Below, piece after piece: positions 47,722 to 56,286 of a stretch of DNA of 64,000 nucleotides (the stretch's first letter is position 1; the number at the start of each line of letters is the position of its first letter). Where the stretch lies: NCBI GenBank assembly GCA_905209455.1, contig CAJLTA010000002.1:1-64000 (forward strand), in the 5' to 3' direction. Under the pieces are notes generated by a model. That model worked only from the letters and a program-made list of their open reading frames with translations, had not been told where the DNA came from and did not search any database. A program made the position numbers and the translations under genes. The DNA is from an uncultured Collinsella sp. (lineage in GTDB: Bacteria > Actinomycetota > Coriobacteriia > Coriobacteriales > Coriobacteriaceae).

Positions 47722-49128
47722 CTACTCTGCGGTGTCGTCGTCCTCGACAAGTTGGGGGAACACGGCGTCCTTGGGCATGGTGACCTTCGTCAGCGAGGTG
47801 AGCTTTTTGCTCAGCGACGTGTCCGTCTTGACCAGGTCGCTGAGCGTCACGATCTTGTAGCCGTCGGCAATGAGGCCGTCGATAATCTGCGGCAGCGCCT
47901 CGAGTGTCTGCTCGGCGCATTCGTCTCTATCGGTGAGCAGCACGATATTGCCCGGCGTCACCGAATCGAGCACCGTCGAGACCTGTTCGTCGGCACCGTT
48001 GAGCAGCCAGTCGCCCGAGTCAATATTCCACGAGACCACGGCGGAGACCAGGTCCATCGCATCAATCCAGTTTTGCTCGTCAAAGGCAGCGTAGGGAGCA
48101 CGCAACAGCATCGTCTTCACGCCGGTCGCCGACTTAATCGCATCGGTGCCTTTCGTGATCTGTTCGCGTACCGCCTCACGGTCCTGACCCTTGAGCGAAT
48201 CGTCGCTGTAGCTGTTGGATCCGATCTCGCACCCGGCATCGACAATCGCCTTGGCCGTGGCAGGCGAGGCCTCGGCCGCATCGCCCGAAAGGAAGAACGT
48301 CGCGGTGACGCCCTTTTCCTTGAGCACCTGCAAGATCTGCTTGGTAGCGCCGCTCGGGCCCTCGTCAAACGTCAGCGCCACGTACTTTTTGTTGCCCTTG
48401 GGCGCCACGCTGGCGCACGCAACGACGCAATCGGTGGCGGGCACAACCTCGCCGCGGTCTTGCGTCTTGCCCGACTGCTCACCAACCCACACCTCGGAGC
48501 GGCCCTGGACACCCCACGTCTGCACATACTCGATAGCGCCCGTGCCCTCGACCTTGAGCCTGGGCTCGATAACCGCAGCCTGAACCTCGTGCTTCTCGTA
48601 GGTGTTGCGGCCATCCTTGACCGTCACCTTCTCGCCGCCCTCAAGTTCGCGGCTATCCCATTTGCCCTGCTTCACGCGCTTGCCGTCGACCTTCACCGAC
48701 AGCTTTTCGCCCCCATGGCGCTTGAGCACGCTGTCATCGACGGCCAGCAGGTCGCCTGCGTCGTAGGTGTCAGTCAAATCCTGGTCGTCGATGAGATTCT
48801 GCAGCGTAGAGCCCACACGCACCGCGGTCTTCTGGCCGTTGAGCTCCACGTCCACACTGCGGTTGACGTAGCCCACGACGGCAGCGATAAACAGCACGAG
48901 CGCACAGCCCACGGCGATGAGCGCATAGGACAGGCGAGACGAACGACGGGGCGTACGGCTGTTGCCGATGCGAGCGCTGCGGTCGCTAAAGCCGCGGCTA
49001 TGGTTGAGATACATCGCACCGGGCTTACGGTGACGCTTGCGCTGACCGCTGGGCAGCTGCCCCAGATCGCGGCGCGCCGTCGGACGCGCGCCCGAACGCC
49101 CGTTTAAGTTGGATCCGTTTTGGCGCAT
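47722..49128 (-). CDS. Polysaccharide deacetylase-like protein, probable pseudoenzyme
   Basis: 468 aa, GGGGGAGGG ribosome site. A basic cytoplasmic N-terminus (about 1-65), one membrane anchor (about 66-88) and extracellular DUF348/G5-like modules (about 90-220) precede a NodB-type domain (about 255-450). The NodB motifs are altered: TFDEGPS for TFDDGP, SNSYSDD where HTxxH should give two zinc-binding His, and RAPYAA for RPPxG; WNIDSGDW is kept. Zinc binding and deacetylase activity are therefore doubtful. Probably a wall-associated binding protein or an enzyme with a changed metal site. Confidence 0.85.
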   Translation of the reverse strand: MRQNGSNLNGRSGARPTARRDLGQLPSGQRKRHRKPGAMYLNHSRGFSDRSARIGNSRTPRRSSRLSYALIAVGCALVLFIAAVVGYVNRSVDVELNGQKTAVRVGSTLQNLIDDQDLTDTYDAGDLLAVDDSVLKRHGGEKLSVKVDGKRVKQGKWDSRELEGGEKVTVKDGRNTYEKHEVQAAVIEPRLKVEGTGAIEYVQTWGVQGRSEVWVGEQSGKTQDRGEVVPATDCVVACASVAPKGNKKYVALTFDEGPSGATKQILQVLKEKGVTATFFLSGDAAEASPATAKAIVDAGCEIGSNSYSDDSLKGQDREAVREQITKGTDAIKSATGVKTMLLRAPYAAFDEQNWIDAMDLVSAVVSWNIDSGDWLLNGADEQVSTVLDSVTPGNIVLLTDRDECAEQTLEALPQIIDGLIADGYKIVTLSDLVKTDTSLSKKLTSLTKVTMPKDAVFPQLVEDDDTAE

Positions 49129-49149
49129 GTGCCCTCCCCCATAAACACA

Positions 49150-49179
49150 GCAAGCCGGAGCAACAGGTCTCCGGCTTGC
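49150..49179 (-). terminator. Hairpin downstream of the PRC-barrel gene
   Basis: GCAAGCCGGAG and CTCCGGCTTGC, 11 bp, 22 bp past the stop. A weak T-rich stretch (TGTGTTTAT) follows on minus. Confidence 0.7.
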
Positions 49180-49200
49180 CTCCCATCATTTGGTACGTCG

Positions 49201-49956
49201 CTATTTTGTAGCTTTTGACGAGCCGCCGCTCGCCTTTTGGTATTCGTCCTTAAAGGCCTTGAACATGCCGCGCGTCTTGCCGAGCTGCTTGCCCAGTGCG
49301 CGACTGCCCTTGTCCACGGCAACCGATCCCTTGTCGTCGAGCACCTTGGCGCCCTTTTTGACCTTGTCGCCCACCACGACGCTGGCCTCGGCGGCCTTGG
49401 CAGCCGCACCGCCCGAATACCCGAGCGACTTGACCTCGTCCGAAACAATCATCGCGCCGTCCGCATAGCCGCGCAGCATCGTCGGCGGCACCTGCGTGTC
49501 ACCAACCAAAACACTCGAAGCAGCACCGGCGGTCACATAGAATGCCTGCACGATGCCCGAGCGTGGCTTGAACTCAACGTCCGAGCAATAGCCCACGACG
49601 TCGCCCGATTCCGTGCGCACGTCCATACCGACCCAGATGATGCAATCGTCCAGGTTGATGTCGAGGCGCTTGGCAGCGGCGGCATCGTACGTGTCCTTGA
49701 CGTCATCGACCGCAATGGCGCCCTCGTAGACACCAATGGCGTCGAGCGCTACGAATCGGTCGGGACGCTCGATCATGCCCGCGATATCGGACTGGCGGAC
49801 CATAAAGCCGACCACGCGCGTACCGCCCGGGGTAAAGACCGGAAAGTGAATCTTTCCGAGCTTTTTAGGGCTGCGCGGTGTGCCGTCCTTTTTGGTACGC
49901 TTGTCCTCGGTAGGCTTGCGATAGATCTTGGCGCCGACAAAATCCCCGGCGCGCAT
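49201..49956 (-). CDS. PRC-barrel domain protein
   Basis: 251 aa. Two PRC-barrel-like modules (about 1-75 and 95-170, with WVGMDVRTESGDVVGYCSDV) precede an Ala/Gly/Lys-rich basic tail (about 185-251). PRC barrels occur in ribosome maturation factors, photosynthetic reaction centres and membrane-associated proteins of unknown role. Its start overlaps the stop of the YtxH-like gene (TAATG), so the two are coupled. Function unknown. Confidence 0.78.
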   Translation of the reverse strand: MRAGDFVGAKIYRKPTEDKRTKKDGTPRSPKKLGKIHFPVFTPGGTRVVGFMVRQSDIAGMIERPDRFVALDAIGVYEGAIAVDDVKDTYDAAAAKRLDINLDDCIIWVGMDVRTESGDVVGYCSDVEFKPRSGIVQAFYVTAGAASSVLVGDTQVPPTMLRGYADGAMIVSDEVKSLGYSGGAAAKAAEASVVVGDKVKKGAKVLDDKGSVAVDKGSRALGKQLGKTRGMFKAFKDEYQKASGGSSKATK

Positions 49957-50345
49957 TATGCCTCGGTCGAGGGCTCCGCAGCCTCGGTATCAGCCTCGAC
50001 GGCGTTCTCGACCACGACGTCGGCGGCAGGCGTCACGTTGCCGCCCGAAATGGCGTCGTTGAGCTGCTCGCGCAGCTGGTCCATGCGCTCGCGGGCCAGG
50101 TCGACCTTGGCGCGCAGGTCGTCGGTCTTGGCGTCGACCATCGGGCCAAAGTCATTCACCGCAGCACGGGCCTCCTCGGCGCTGTGCTCGTAGGTGTCGC
50201 GCATATTGTCCCAGGCGTCGTTGGCGATATCGGCAGCCATGGCGCGGGTCTCGGCGCCCGAGCGCGGGGCCAGAGCAACGCCGACAATAGCGCCGGCAGC
50301 GGCACCAAAAAGTGCGCCGGAGACAAAGCTGAAAGTCTTACCCAT
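49956..50345 (-). CDS. YtxH-like membrane-anchored protein
   Basis: 129 aa from the ATG at 50345 (GGAGAGG site). One N-terminal membrane helix of the YtxH type (VSGALFGAAAGAIVGVALAP) is followed by an amphipathic helical coiled-coil region (about 35-95) and an acidic tail. YtxH proteins are general-stress envelope proteins in Bacillus. Coupled to the PRC-barrel gene. Confidence 0.85.
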   Translation of the reverse strand: MGKTFSFVSGALFGAAAGAIVGVALAPRSGAETRAMAADIANDAWDNMRDTYEHSAEEARAAVNDFGPMVDAKTDDLRAKVDLARERMDQLREQLNDAISGGNVTPAADVVVENAVEADTEAAEPSTEA

Positions 50346-50481
50346 GATCATTCCTCTCCTGCGGGCACGTCGGTGCCCACCGTTTGAATGCTGTCCATTA
50401 TACCCGCAGCGCATCACTTGCCGCTCCGCTCATCTGCGTACGGCAAAGGCGCAGGTACGTGATGGTGATAAACGCGTAGGC

Positions 50482-51315
50482 CTACTCCTGAGGCATAGCC
50501 GGCATGGCCACCGTGGCACCCGGGTCCTCGCCGGCGCCGTCCACGAGCGGCAGGCCGCCCTCATGCGCAGGTCCTGCCGGAACCGTCGCCGCACCGCCAA
50601 AGACGGCAGCGGAGGCCTCGTGGTTCTCGGCAACCGCGCCCTCGGTATCAATCGCCACCTGGGGCTCGGCGTCAAAGTTGGGGACGCCCTGGGGCTCGGT
50701 GGGAACGGGCTCGGCGGTCGCATCGGCAACGGGCTCGGCGTCGACCGGCACATCGCCCTCGTCAGCGCCCTCGGCCTCGGCAGCATCTTCGCCGTTCGCA
50801 GCGGCGACGGCCTCGTGAGGATCCTTGCCCTCGGCCTCGGCGCGCATGCCCAGTACCAGGTTGCGCAGGCCCGCGACCGTGCCTTCCACGTCGGGGACAG
50901 GCTGGTCGGCGTGCAGGTACGCCCAGTCCATCATAAAGGTGGCCGAAGACAGCGCGCCGATGGCCAGCGCGTCGTCGGGGCACGAAAGCTCAACCTCAAA
51001 AACGCGCTCGTCGTGCTCGCTTACGCGCGTGCGGCCGCACGAGATGCTGCCGGCAAGCCCGGTCTCGTTCATGAGCTCAACCGTCACGTGCTCCAGCAGG
51101 TGGCAGAGCTCGGTCTGGCCCATGCAGTCCTGGAACTCGCGACCGGAATCACCCAGGCACAGGTGCTTGGCAATCGCCGGCACCAGGTAATACACGCGCG
51201 CCGTGGCCTCGATATCCTCCGAGGTCATGAGCGGCATGCCGGGGTTCACCAGCACATGCGCGCAGATCTTGTCCTCGCTGACGGTGACCTTAAGGATGTT
51301 GAACAGGCCTGCCAT
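50482..51315 (-). CDS. Protein resembling the cyanophycin synthetase N-terminal domain
   Basis: 277 aa. The N-terminal ~150 residues contain ELCHLLEHVTVELMNETG followed by SCGRTR, a segment matching my recollection of the HVxEHxALEL...GRTR region in the non-catalytic N-domain of cyanophycin synthetase. No ATP-grasp or Mur-ligase domain follows. The C-terminal ~130 residues are Ala/Pro/Glu-rich and low-complexity. Ends 25 bp before the CNNM gene's end region, in the same direction. Function unknown. Confidence 0.6.
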   Translation of the reverse strand: MAGLFNILKVTVSEDKICAHVLVNPGMPLMTSEDIEATARVYYLVPAIAKHLCLGDSGREFQDCMGQTELCHLLEHVTVELMNETGLAGSISCGRTRVSEHDERVFEVELSCPDDALAIGALSSATFMMDWAYLHADQPVPDVEGTVAGLRNLVLGMRAEAEGKDPHEAVAAANGEDAAEAEGADEGDVPVDAEPVADATAEPVPTEPQGVPNFDAEPQVAIDTEGAVAENHEASAAVFGGAATVPAGPAHEGGLPLVDGAGEDPGATVAMPAMPQE

Positions 51316-51339
51316 AACTCTCCCCTACTCTTCCTTGCC

Positions 51340-52713
51340 CTACTCGTCGCCATCGTGCGGATCCACAGAGCCCGCACCCGACGCCGCCGGCTTCTCTGCC
51401 GAAGACTCGGAATCCTTCTTATCGGTTTCGGCCGGAGCGATCACGCGAATGAGCGAGATGCGCTGGCCACGCATCGACTGCACCTTGAACTTGTACCCCG
51501 CAACCTCAAACACCTCTCCGATGTCGGGCACCGAGTCGCAAAGCTCCAAAATCCAGCCGGCGATGGTCTCATAATCATCGCTTTCCTCGAGCGGCCAACC
51601 AAGCTCAATCGCGTCATCGCACGAAAAACGCCCATCAACGAGCCACTCGCGGCGCGAAAGGCGCGTGAGATACTTGTTGTCGGGGTCGAACTCGTCCTCG
51701 ATCTCGCCGACGATCTCCTCGACGATGTCCTCGATGGTGATAATGCCGGCCGTGCCGCCGTACTCGTCCACGACCACCACGATCTGGTCGTGAGAGGTCT
51801 GCATCTCGGACAGCAGAGGCAGGATGTCCTTGGTGTCGGGCACAAAGGTGGCGTCGCGCAAAAAACCGGCGATGGGCTGGTCGCCCTTGCCGTCGAGCGC
51901 GGGCTGAATCAGGTCCTTGATGTGCGCAATGCCGGCGACGTTGTCGGGATCCTCGTGATAGACGGGGATGCGGCTAAAGCCGGTCTGGCGCATGGTGGAC
52001 AGCACGCCGGCGACCGTCTCGTCGTCCTCGCACATGGTGGTGTCCACACGCGGCACCATGACCTCGCGGGCAACGGTGTCGCCCAGGTCGAAGATCTCGT
52101 GGATCATGCGCTTTTCCTCGTCGAGCAGGTCGTCCTGCTCCGAGACCATGTACTTGATCTCTTCCTCCGAGACGTTTTGGCGATCGTCGGCGCTCTTGAT
52201 ACGCAGAATGCGAGCCAGACCATCGGAGCAGGCGCCGGTCAGCCACACGAGCGGACGGGCGATCTTTTGGAAAAACGACAGCGGGCCCACGACCTGCTTG
52301 GATACGCCCTCGGCGTTGGCCAGGCCAATGCGCTTGGGAACCAGCTCGCCGATCACGATAGACACGAAGGCGACCGCGACGGTGATGATGACCGGCGCCA
52401 GGCCGCGCGCGATGGCGGAAAGCGGCGCGATGCCAAAGCTCATGAGCCACGTGGCGAGCGGGTCGGACAGACTCGTCGAGGCGACGGCAGACGAGGCGAA
52501 GCCCACGAGCGTAATGGCGACCTGGATGGTGGCGAGCAGCTGGTCGGAGTCGGCAGCCAGCTTAATGGCACGCTCGGCGCGCTTGTCGCCTTCCTCGGCC
52601 TCGTGCTCCAGCACGGCGCGCTTGGCCGTGGTGAGCGCCATCTCGGACATAGAGAAGTAGCCGTTGATGAGGGTCAAAACGAGGGTGGTGATAAGGGAGA
52701 TGGTTATGTCCAT
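51340..52713 (-). CDS. CNNM/CorC-type transporter (hemolysin C family)
   Basis: 457 aa from the ATG at 52713. An N-terminal DUF21/CNNM membrane domain (about 1-190, opening ISLITTLVLTLINGYFSMSE) is followed by a CBS pair (about 205-330, EVMVPRVDTTMCEDD and VVVVDEYGGTAGIITIEDIV) and a C-terminal CorC_HlyC domain (about 345-430). The family exports magnesium or related cations. An acidic Ser/Glu tail ends it. The ribosome site is weak (GGAGG is 14 nt upstream). Confidence 0.93.
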   Translation of the reverse strand: MDITISLITTLVLTLINGYFSMSEMALTTAKRAVLEHEAEEGDKRAERAIKLAADSDQLLATIQVAITLVGFASSAVASTSLSDPLATWLMSFGIAPLSAIARGLAPVIITVAVAFVSIVIGELVPKRIGLANAEGVSKQVVGPLSFFQKIARPLVWLTGACSDGLARILRIKSADDRQNVSEEEIKYMVSEQDDLLDEEKRMIHEIFDLGDTVAREVMVPRVDTTMCEDDETVAGVLSTMRQTGFSRIPVYHEDPDNVAGIAHIKDLIQPALDGKGDQPIAGFLRDATFVPDTKDILPLLSEMQTSHDQIVVVVDEYGGTAGIITIEDIVEEIVGEIEDEFDPDNKYLTRLSRREWLVDGRFSCDDAIELGWPLEESDDYETIAGWILELCDSVPDIGEVFEVAGYKFKVQSMRGQRISLIRVIAPAETDKKDSESSAEKPAASGAGSVDPHDGDE

Positions 52714-52823
52714 CGGGAGTTTCTCGAACCTCCAAGATTCGGGACGTCGGATTAAAACGTTGACGGCGGATACGGCAATTGCACCGGCGCCCAAACAAGG
52801 ACGCGGGCGCGCAGGCGTGGTCG

Positions 52824-53507
52824 CTAGATTACGAAGAGGATCACCGCCATGAACTGGAAGATACTGCCGGCGAGCACCCACAGGTGGAACACGCTGTGCA
52901 GGTAGCGCACGTTTTTGGCGATATAGAACGGCACGCCCGCGGTGTAGCACACGCCGCCGACGGCGAGCAGGGCAAGTGCCACGGGGTTGAGCAGCGCCAC
53001 AAGTTCGGGCAGCTTAAAGACGACGAGCCAGCCCATCAGCAGGTAGACCAGGCCGCTTACCCAGTGCGGTTGACGCTCGCGCATAAAGCACTCGAGGGCG
53101 ATGCCGATAATGGCGATGGCCCATACGGCAAAGAACAGCGCAGGGCCGCCGTCGTTTGCGAGCGTGATAAGGCAAAACGGCGTATAGCTGCCCGCAATGA
53201 GCAGGTAGATGCAGCTGTGGTCGATGATGCGAAACACGCGCTTGGCGCGCGCGGGCTGAATCGCGTGGTAGAGCGTGGAGGCTAGGTATTCGAGGATAAT
53301 GCTGACACCATAGACAATCGCCGCGGCCATGTGGGCCGGGCCTCCGCCGCGCAGGGCAGCGAATACGATCAGGAGCACTAGGCCCGCGATACCCAGCAGG
53401 CAGCCGACACCATGGGTGACGGAGTTCATGATCTCCTCGCCCACCGTGTAGTGTGGAACGGCCGCGGTCTTGGGTCGCGGCTTAGAACTGTCGCTCGAAT
53501 CGGACAT
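52824..53507 (-). CDS. Hemolysin III / YqfA-type membrane protein
   Basis: 227 aa from the ATG at 53507 (GGAGG site 8 nt upstream). Seven membrane helices with the family residues EEIMNSVTHGVGCLLG, STLYHAIQP and HSVFHLWVLAGSIFQF, whose His and Ser/Asp residues form the putative metal site of the PAQR superfamily. Physiological role in bacteria is unsettled; lipid or membrane homeostasis is proposed. Upstream of the CNNM gene on the same strand, with a 110-bp gap. Confidence 0.92.
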   Translation of the reverse strand: MSDSSDSSKPRPKTAAVPHYTVGEEIMNSVTHGVGCLLGIAGLVLLIVFAALRGGGPAHMAAAIVYGVSIILEYLASTLYHAIQPARAKRVFRIIDHSCIYLLIAGSYTPFCLITLANDGGPALFFAVWAIAIIGIALECFMRERQPHWVSGLVYLLMGWLVVFKLPELVALLNPVALALLAVGGVCYTAGVPFYIAKNVRYLHSVFHLWVLAGSIFQFMAVILFVI

Positions 53508-53613
53508 GCCGGTTACATCCTCCAACGTAAAGAGTTCTCAACACTATATCAAAGCGTCTAGGTACGTGCGAAATTTGCACCATACGTGACCCTTTGTTTA
53601 CCCATTCTTTGTC

Positions 53614-53674
53614 TGTTGACGCATCAACGGCGAACGTCCATAATGCGCTTGCATTAAATGTTGATGTATTAACA
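53614..53674 (+). promoter_or_regulatory. Two operator-like sites upstream of the hydrolase gene
   Basis: TGTTGACGCATCAAC (53614-53628) and TGTTGATGTATTAAC (53659-53673), 45 bp apart, each imperfectly palindromic. The spacing is near four helix turns. The second lies 20 bp before the ATG, so bound protein would block initiation. Confidence 0.5.
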
Positions 53675-53693
53675 TCTTATAGGAAAGCTTCTT

Positions 53694-54659
53694 ATGTCTC
53701 AAAACGCACGTTCCCATCGAAAGCTCAAGATAGCCGGCGTCGTTGCGCTGGTGCTCGTTGTCGCGCTGCTGGGGTTTGCCGGCAACTTCTTGTTCGACTT
53801 CGCGCTGAACCCCCGCGCGCCATACACCATGAAGATGATGCAGGACGGCAAGGACGCCGAAAAGGGTGAGCAGATGGATGCCGAGGACACCGAGGCGCGG
53901 GCGTGGTTTAAGGAGAACCGCGAGAGCAGCAGCCTTACCGCAGACGACGGGACTGAACTCGCCGCCTGGTATTTTGCTGCGTCGGAGAGCACACACGACT
54001 ACGCCGTCTGCCTGCATGGATATACCAACGAGCCTATCGGTATGGCCCGATACGTCAAGCGATTCCACGACCGCGGCATGAACGTACTCGCACCCGCCGC
54101 CCGCGCCCACGAGCGCTCCGGCGGCGACTATATCGGCATGGGCTGGCCCGAGCGCCTCGACATCGTCGCATGGATCGAGCGAATCGTTCAGGCTGACCCC
54201 GAGGCGCGCATCCTGGTCTTTGGCGAGTCGATGGGTGCGGCAACCGCCATGAACGTCGCGGGGGAATCTCTGCCCACAAACGTGAAATGCATTATCGAGG
54301 ACTGCGGTTATACGAGTGTTTGGGACGAGTTTTCTCTGCAGCTCAAGGACGTGTTCGGCCTGCCCAGCTTTCCCTTGCTCGATGTAGCAAACTTAGTGTG
54401 CAACGTGCGCGCGGGCTACGACTTTCATAAGGCGAGCAGTGTGGAGCAACTCAAACACGCGACGGTTCCCATGCTGTTTATCCACGGCGACCAAGACACC
54501 TTTGTGCCGTACAGTATGCTCGACCAAAACTGCGACGCATGCGCCAGCAAGGTCAAGCAAAAGCTCACTATCCATGGCGCCACCCACGCCAAGAGCGCGC
54601 AGGTCGACCCCGAACTCTACTGGAACACGGTCGACAACTTCCTCGACGAGTATTTTTAG
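53694..54659 (+). CDS. Membrane-anchored alpha/beta hydrolase
   Basis: 321 aa. An N-terminal membrane helix (about 12-34) is followed by an alpha/beta-hydrolase domain. The oxyanion HG is in CLHGYTNEP, the nucleophile in VFGESMGAATAM (GxSxG), the acid probably in HGDQDTFVPY and the His in GATHAKSAQ. Resembles YqkD/Bem46-type hydrolases of unknown substrate. Ribosome site TAGGAAAGC. Alone between terminators. Confidence 0.9.
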   Translation: MSQNARSHRKLKIAGVVALVLVVALLGFAGNFLFDFALNPRAPYTMKMMQDGKDAEKGEQMDAEDTEARAWFKENRESSSLTADDGTELAAWYFAASESTHDYAVCLHGYTNEPIGMARYVKRFHDRGMNVLAPAARAHERSGGDYIGMGWPERLDIVAWIERIVQADPEARILVFGESMGAATAMNVAGESLPTNVKCIIEDCGYTSVWDEFSLQLKDVFGLPSFPLLDVANLVCNVRAGYDFHKASSVEQLKHATVPMLFIHGDQDTFVPYSMLDQNCDACASKVKQKLTIHGATHAKSAQVDPELYWNTVDNFLDEYF

Positions 54660-54704
54660 GAAATAGGACGGTTTACTGGTCTATCTGACCCCCTAGCACT
54701 TCCA

Positions 54705-54743
54705 AAAAGCCGCCCGTGGGCACTGTGCTCACGGGCGGCTTTT
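54705..54743. terminator. Bidirectional terminator
   Basis: AAAAGCCGCCCGTG and CACGGGCGGCTTTT with an 11-nt loop, between the convergent hydrolase and DUF362 genes. Confidence 0.9.
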
Positions 54744-54790
54744 GCTAACGTTGCGCTACAAAAGCGCTTGATATGTCTAATAGCTAGGTG

Positions 54791-55996
54791 CTACTTGACC
54801 TCGATGAGCTCATACTCGCTCGTGCCCAGGCCGATCTTCTCGGCATGCGCGATGCACACTCGCCAGTCGGTGTCGGGATGCGTGATGCAGAAGGGGTCCT
54901 TAGCCTGCTCGCCCTCCAGATGCTCGTGGTTGTGCTCCATCTTGGCCGCGCTATCGGTGAGCTCGGTGTTGGGCAGCGGCTCGGATGCCATGACAGCATC
55001 GGCGCAGGCCTGGTCGATGGCGACCGGGTCGAAGCTCGCGAACATGCCGATGTCGTTGACGATAGGCGTATCGTTTTCGGGATGGCAATCGCAGTTGGGG
55101 CTGATATCCATGGCAAGCGAGATATGGAAGCTCGGGCGGCCGTCGACAACGGCCTTCGTATACTCGGCGATCTTGCAGTTGAGCACGTCGGCCGCGGCGT
55201 CATAGCCGGGCTTGATGCAGTCCTGGTTGCATGCCGCAATGCAGCGTCCGCAGCCCACGCAGCGATCGTGGTCGATAGCGGCCACGTGCACCGTGCGAGT
55301 AGCGCCGCTGGCAAGCTCGCGCTCGCGGGTGCCGTCGAACGAGACAGCGTTGTGCGCGCAGATCTTTTCGCAGGCACGGCAGCCAACGCAGTGCTCGGTC
55401 GAGACGTTCGGCTTGCCGGCGGCATGCTGCTCCATCTTGCCGGCACGGCTGCCGCCTCCCATACCCAGGTTCTTCATGGCGCCGCCAAAGCCGGCCTGCT
55501 CATGGCCCTTAAAGTGGGTGAGGCTAATCACGATATCGGCATCCATGAGCGCCTGACCGATCTTAGCCTCGTGCACGTACTCTCCGCCCTCGACCGGGAC
55601 GAGCGCCTCGTCGGTGCCCTTGAGGCCGTCGGCGATGATGATCTGGCAACCCGTGGCATACGGGGTAAAGCCGTTCTGGTAGGCGGTGTCGATGTGCTCG
55701 AGCGCGTTTTTGCGGCTACCGACATAGAGCGTATTGCAGTCGGTAAGGAAGGGCTTGCCGCCCAGCTCCTTCACGACATCCGCGACGGCGCGGGCGTAGT
55801 TAGGGCGCAAAAAGCTCAGGTTACCCAGCTCGCCAAAGTGAATCTTGATGGCGACGAACTTGTTCTCAAAGTCGATCTGCTCGATACCGGCGCGACGGAT
55901 GAGGCGCTTAAGTTTGTCGAGCTGGCTCTCGCGAGCATGCGTGCGCAGGTTGGTGAAGTACACCTTAGCGGGTGCTGCGGGTGCAGTTGCGGTCAT
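54791..55996 (-). CDS. DUF362 ferredoxin-type protein
   Basis: 401 aa. A DUF362 domain (about 5-185, with LTHFKGHEQAGFGGAMKN) is followed by two [4Fe-4S] clusters CVGCRACEKICAHNA (about 208) and CVGCGRCIAACNQDC (about 250), then the C-terminal half of the DUF362 fold. A further CDCHPEN is noted. Probably a cytoplasmic iron-sulphur electron-transfer protein; no partner gene is next to it. Confidence 0.9.
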   Translation of the reverse strand: MTATAPAAPAKVYFTNLRTHARESQLDKLKRLIRRAGIEQIDFENKFVAIKIHFGELGNLSFLRPNYARAVADVVKELGGKPFLTDCNTLYVGSRKNALEHIDTAYQNGFTPYATGCQIIIADGLKGTDEALVPVEGGEYVHEAKIGQALMDADIVISLTHFKGHEQAGFGGAMKNLGMGGGSRAGKMEQHAAGKPNVSTEHCVGCRACEKICAHNAVSFDGTRERELASGATRTVHVAAIDHDRCVGCGRCIAACNQDCIKPGYDAAADVLNCKIAEYTKAVVDGRPSFHISLAMDISPNCDCHPENDTPIVNDIGMFASFDPVAIDQACADAVMASEPLPNTELTDSAAKMEHNHEHLEGEQAKDPFCITHPDTDWRVCIAHAEKIGLGTSEYELIEVK

Positions 55997-56080
55997 AAAT
56001 CTATCCCCTCGGTCTATATGGCGTTACAGACATAGAGGATGGTACCAGTTAAAGCAGAGTTAAAGTCAAGTACGGCATCT

Positions 56081-56277
56081 AGTCATTGGGGACAGACTTA
56101 AATGACTGAAACCACTCATTGGGGACGGACTTAAATGAGTGCCTCGCCACCTGGCAGCTAGGGACATTCCTTTCCTGCCGGCAGCTGGGGACAGTCCTTG
56201 CCAGCACAGCCGACGAGCCGGCGAGTCAGCAAAGACCGTCCCCGATGACTAGTCGTTTAAGAACGTCCCCAATGACC
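56081..56277. repeat. Cluster of GGGAC-loop palindromes
   Basis: At least four units: AGTCATT/AATGACT (56081-56107), ACTCATT/AATGAGT (56114-56140), two overlapping GGCAG/CTGCC-type units (about 56153-56205) and AGTCGTT/AATGACC (56251-56277). Each has a loop containing GGGAC or GTCCC. The cluster fills the gap between the DUF362 start and the permease stop. Confidence 0.75.
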
Positions 56278-56286
56278 AATAAGGGG

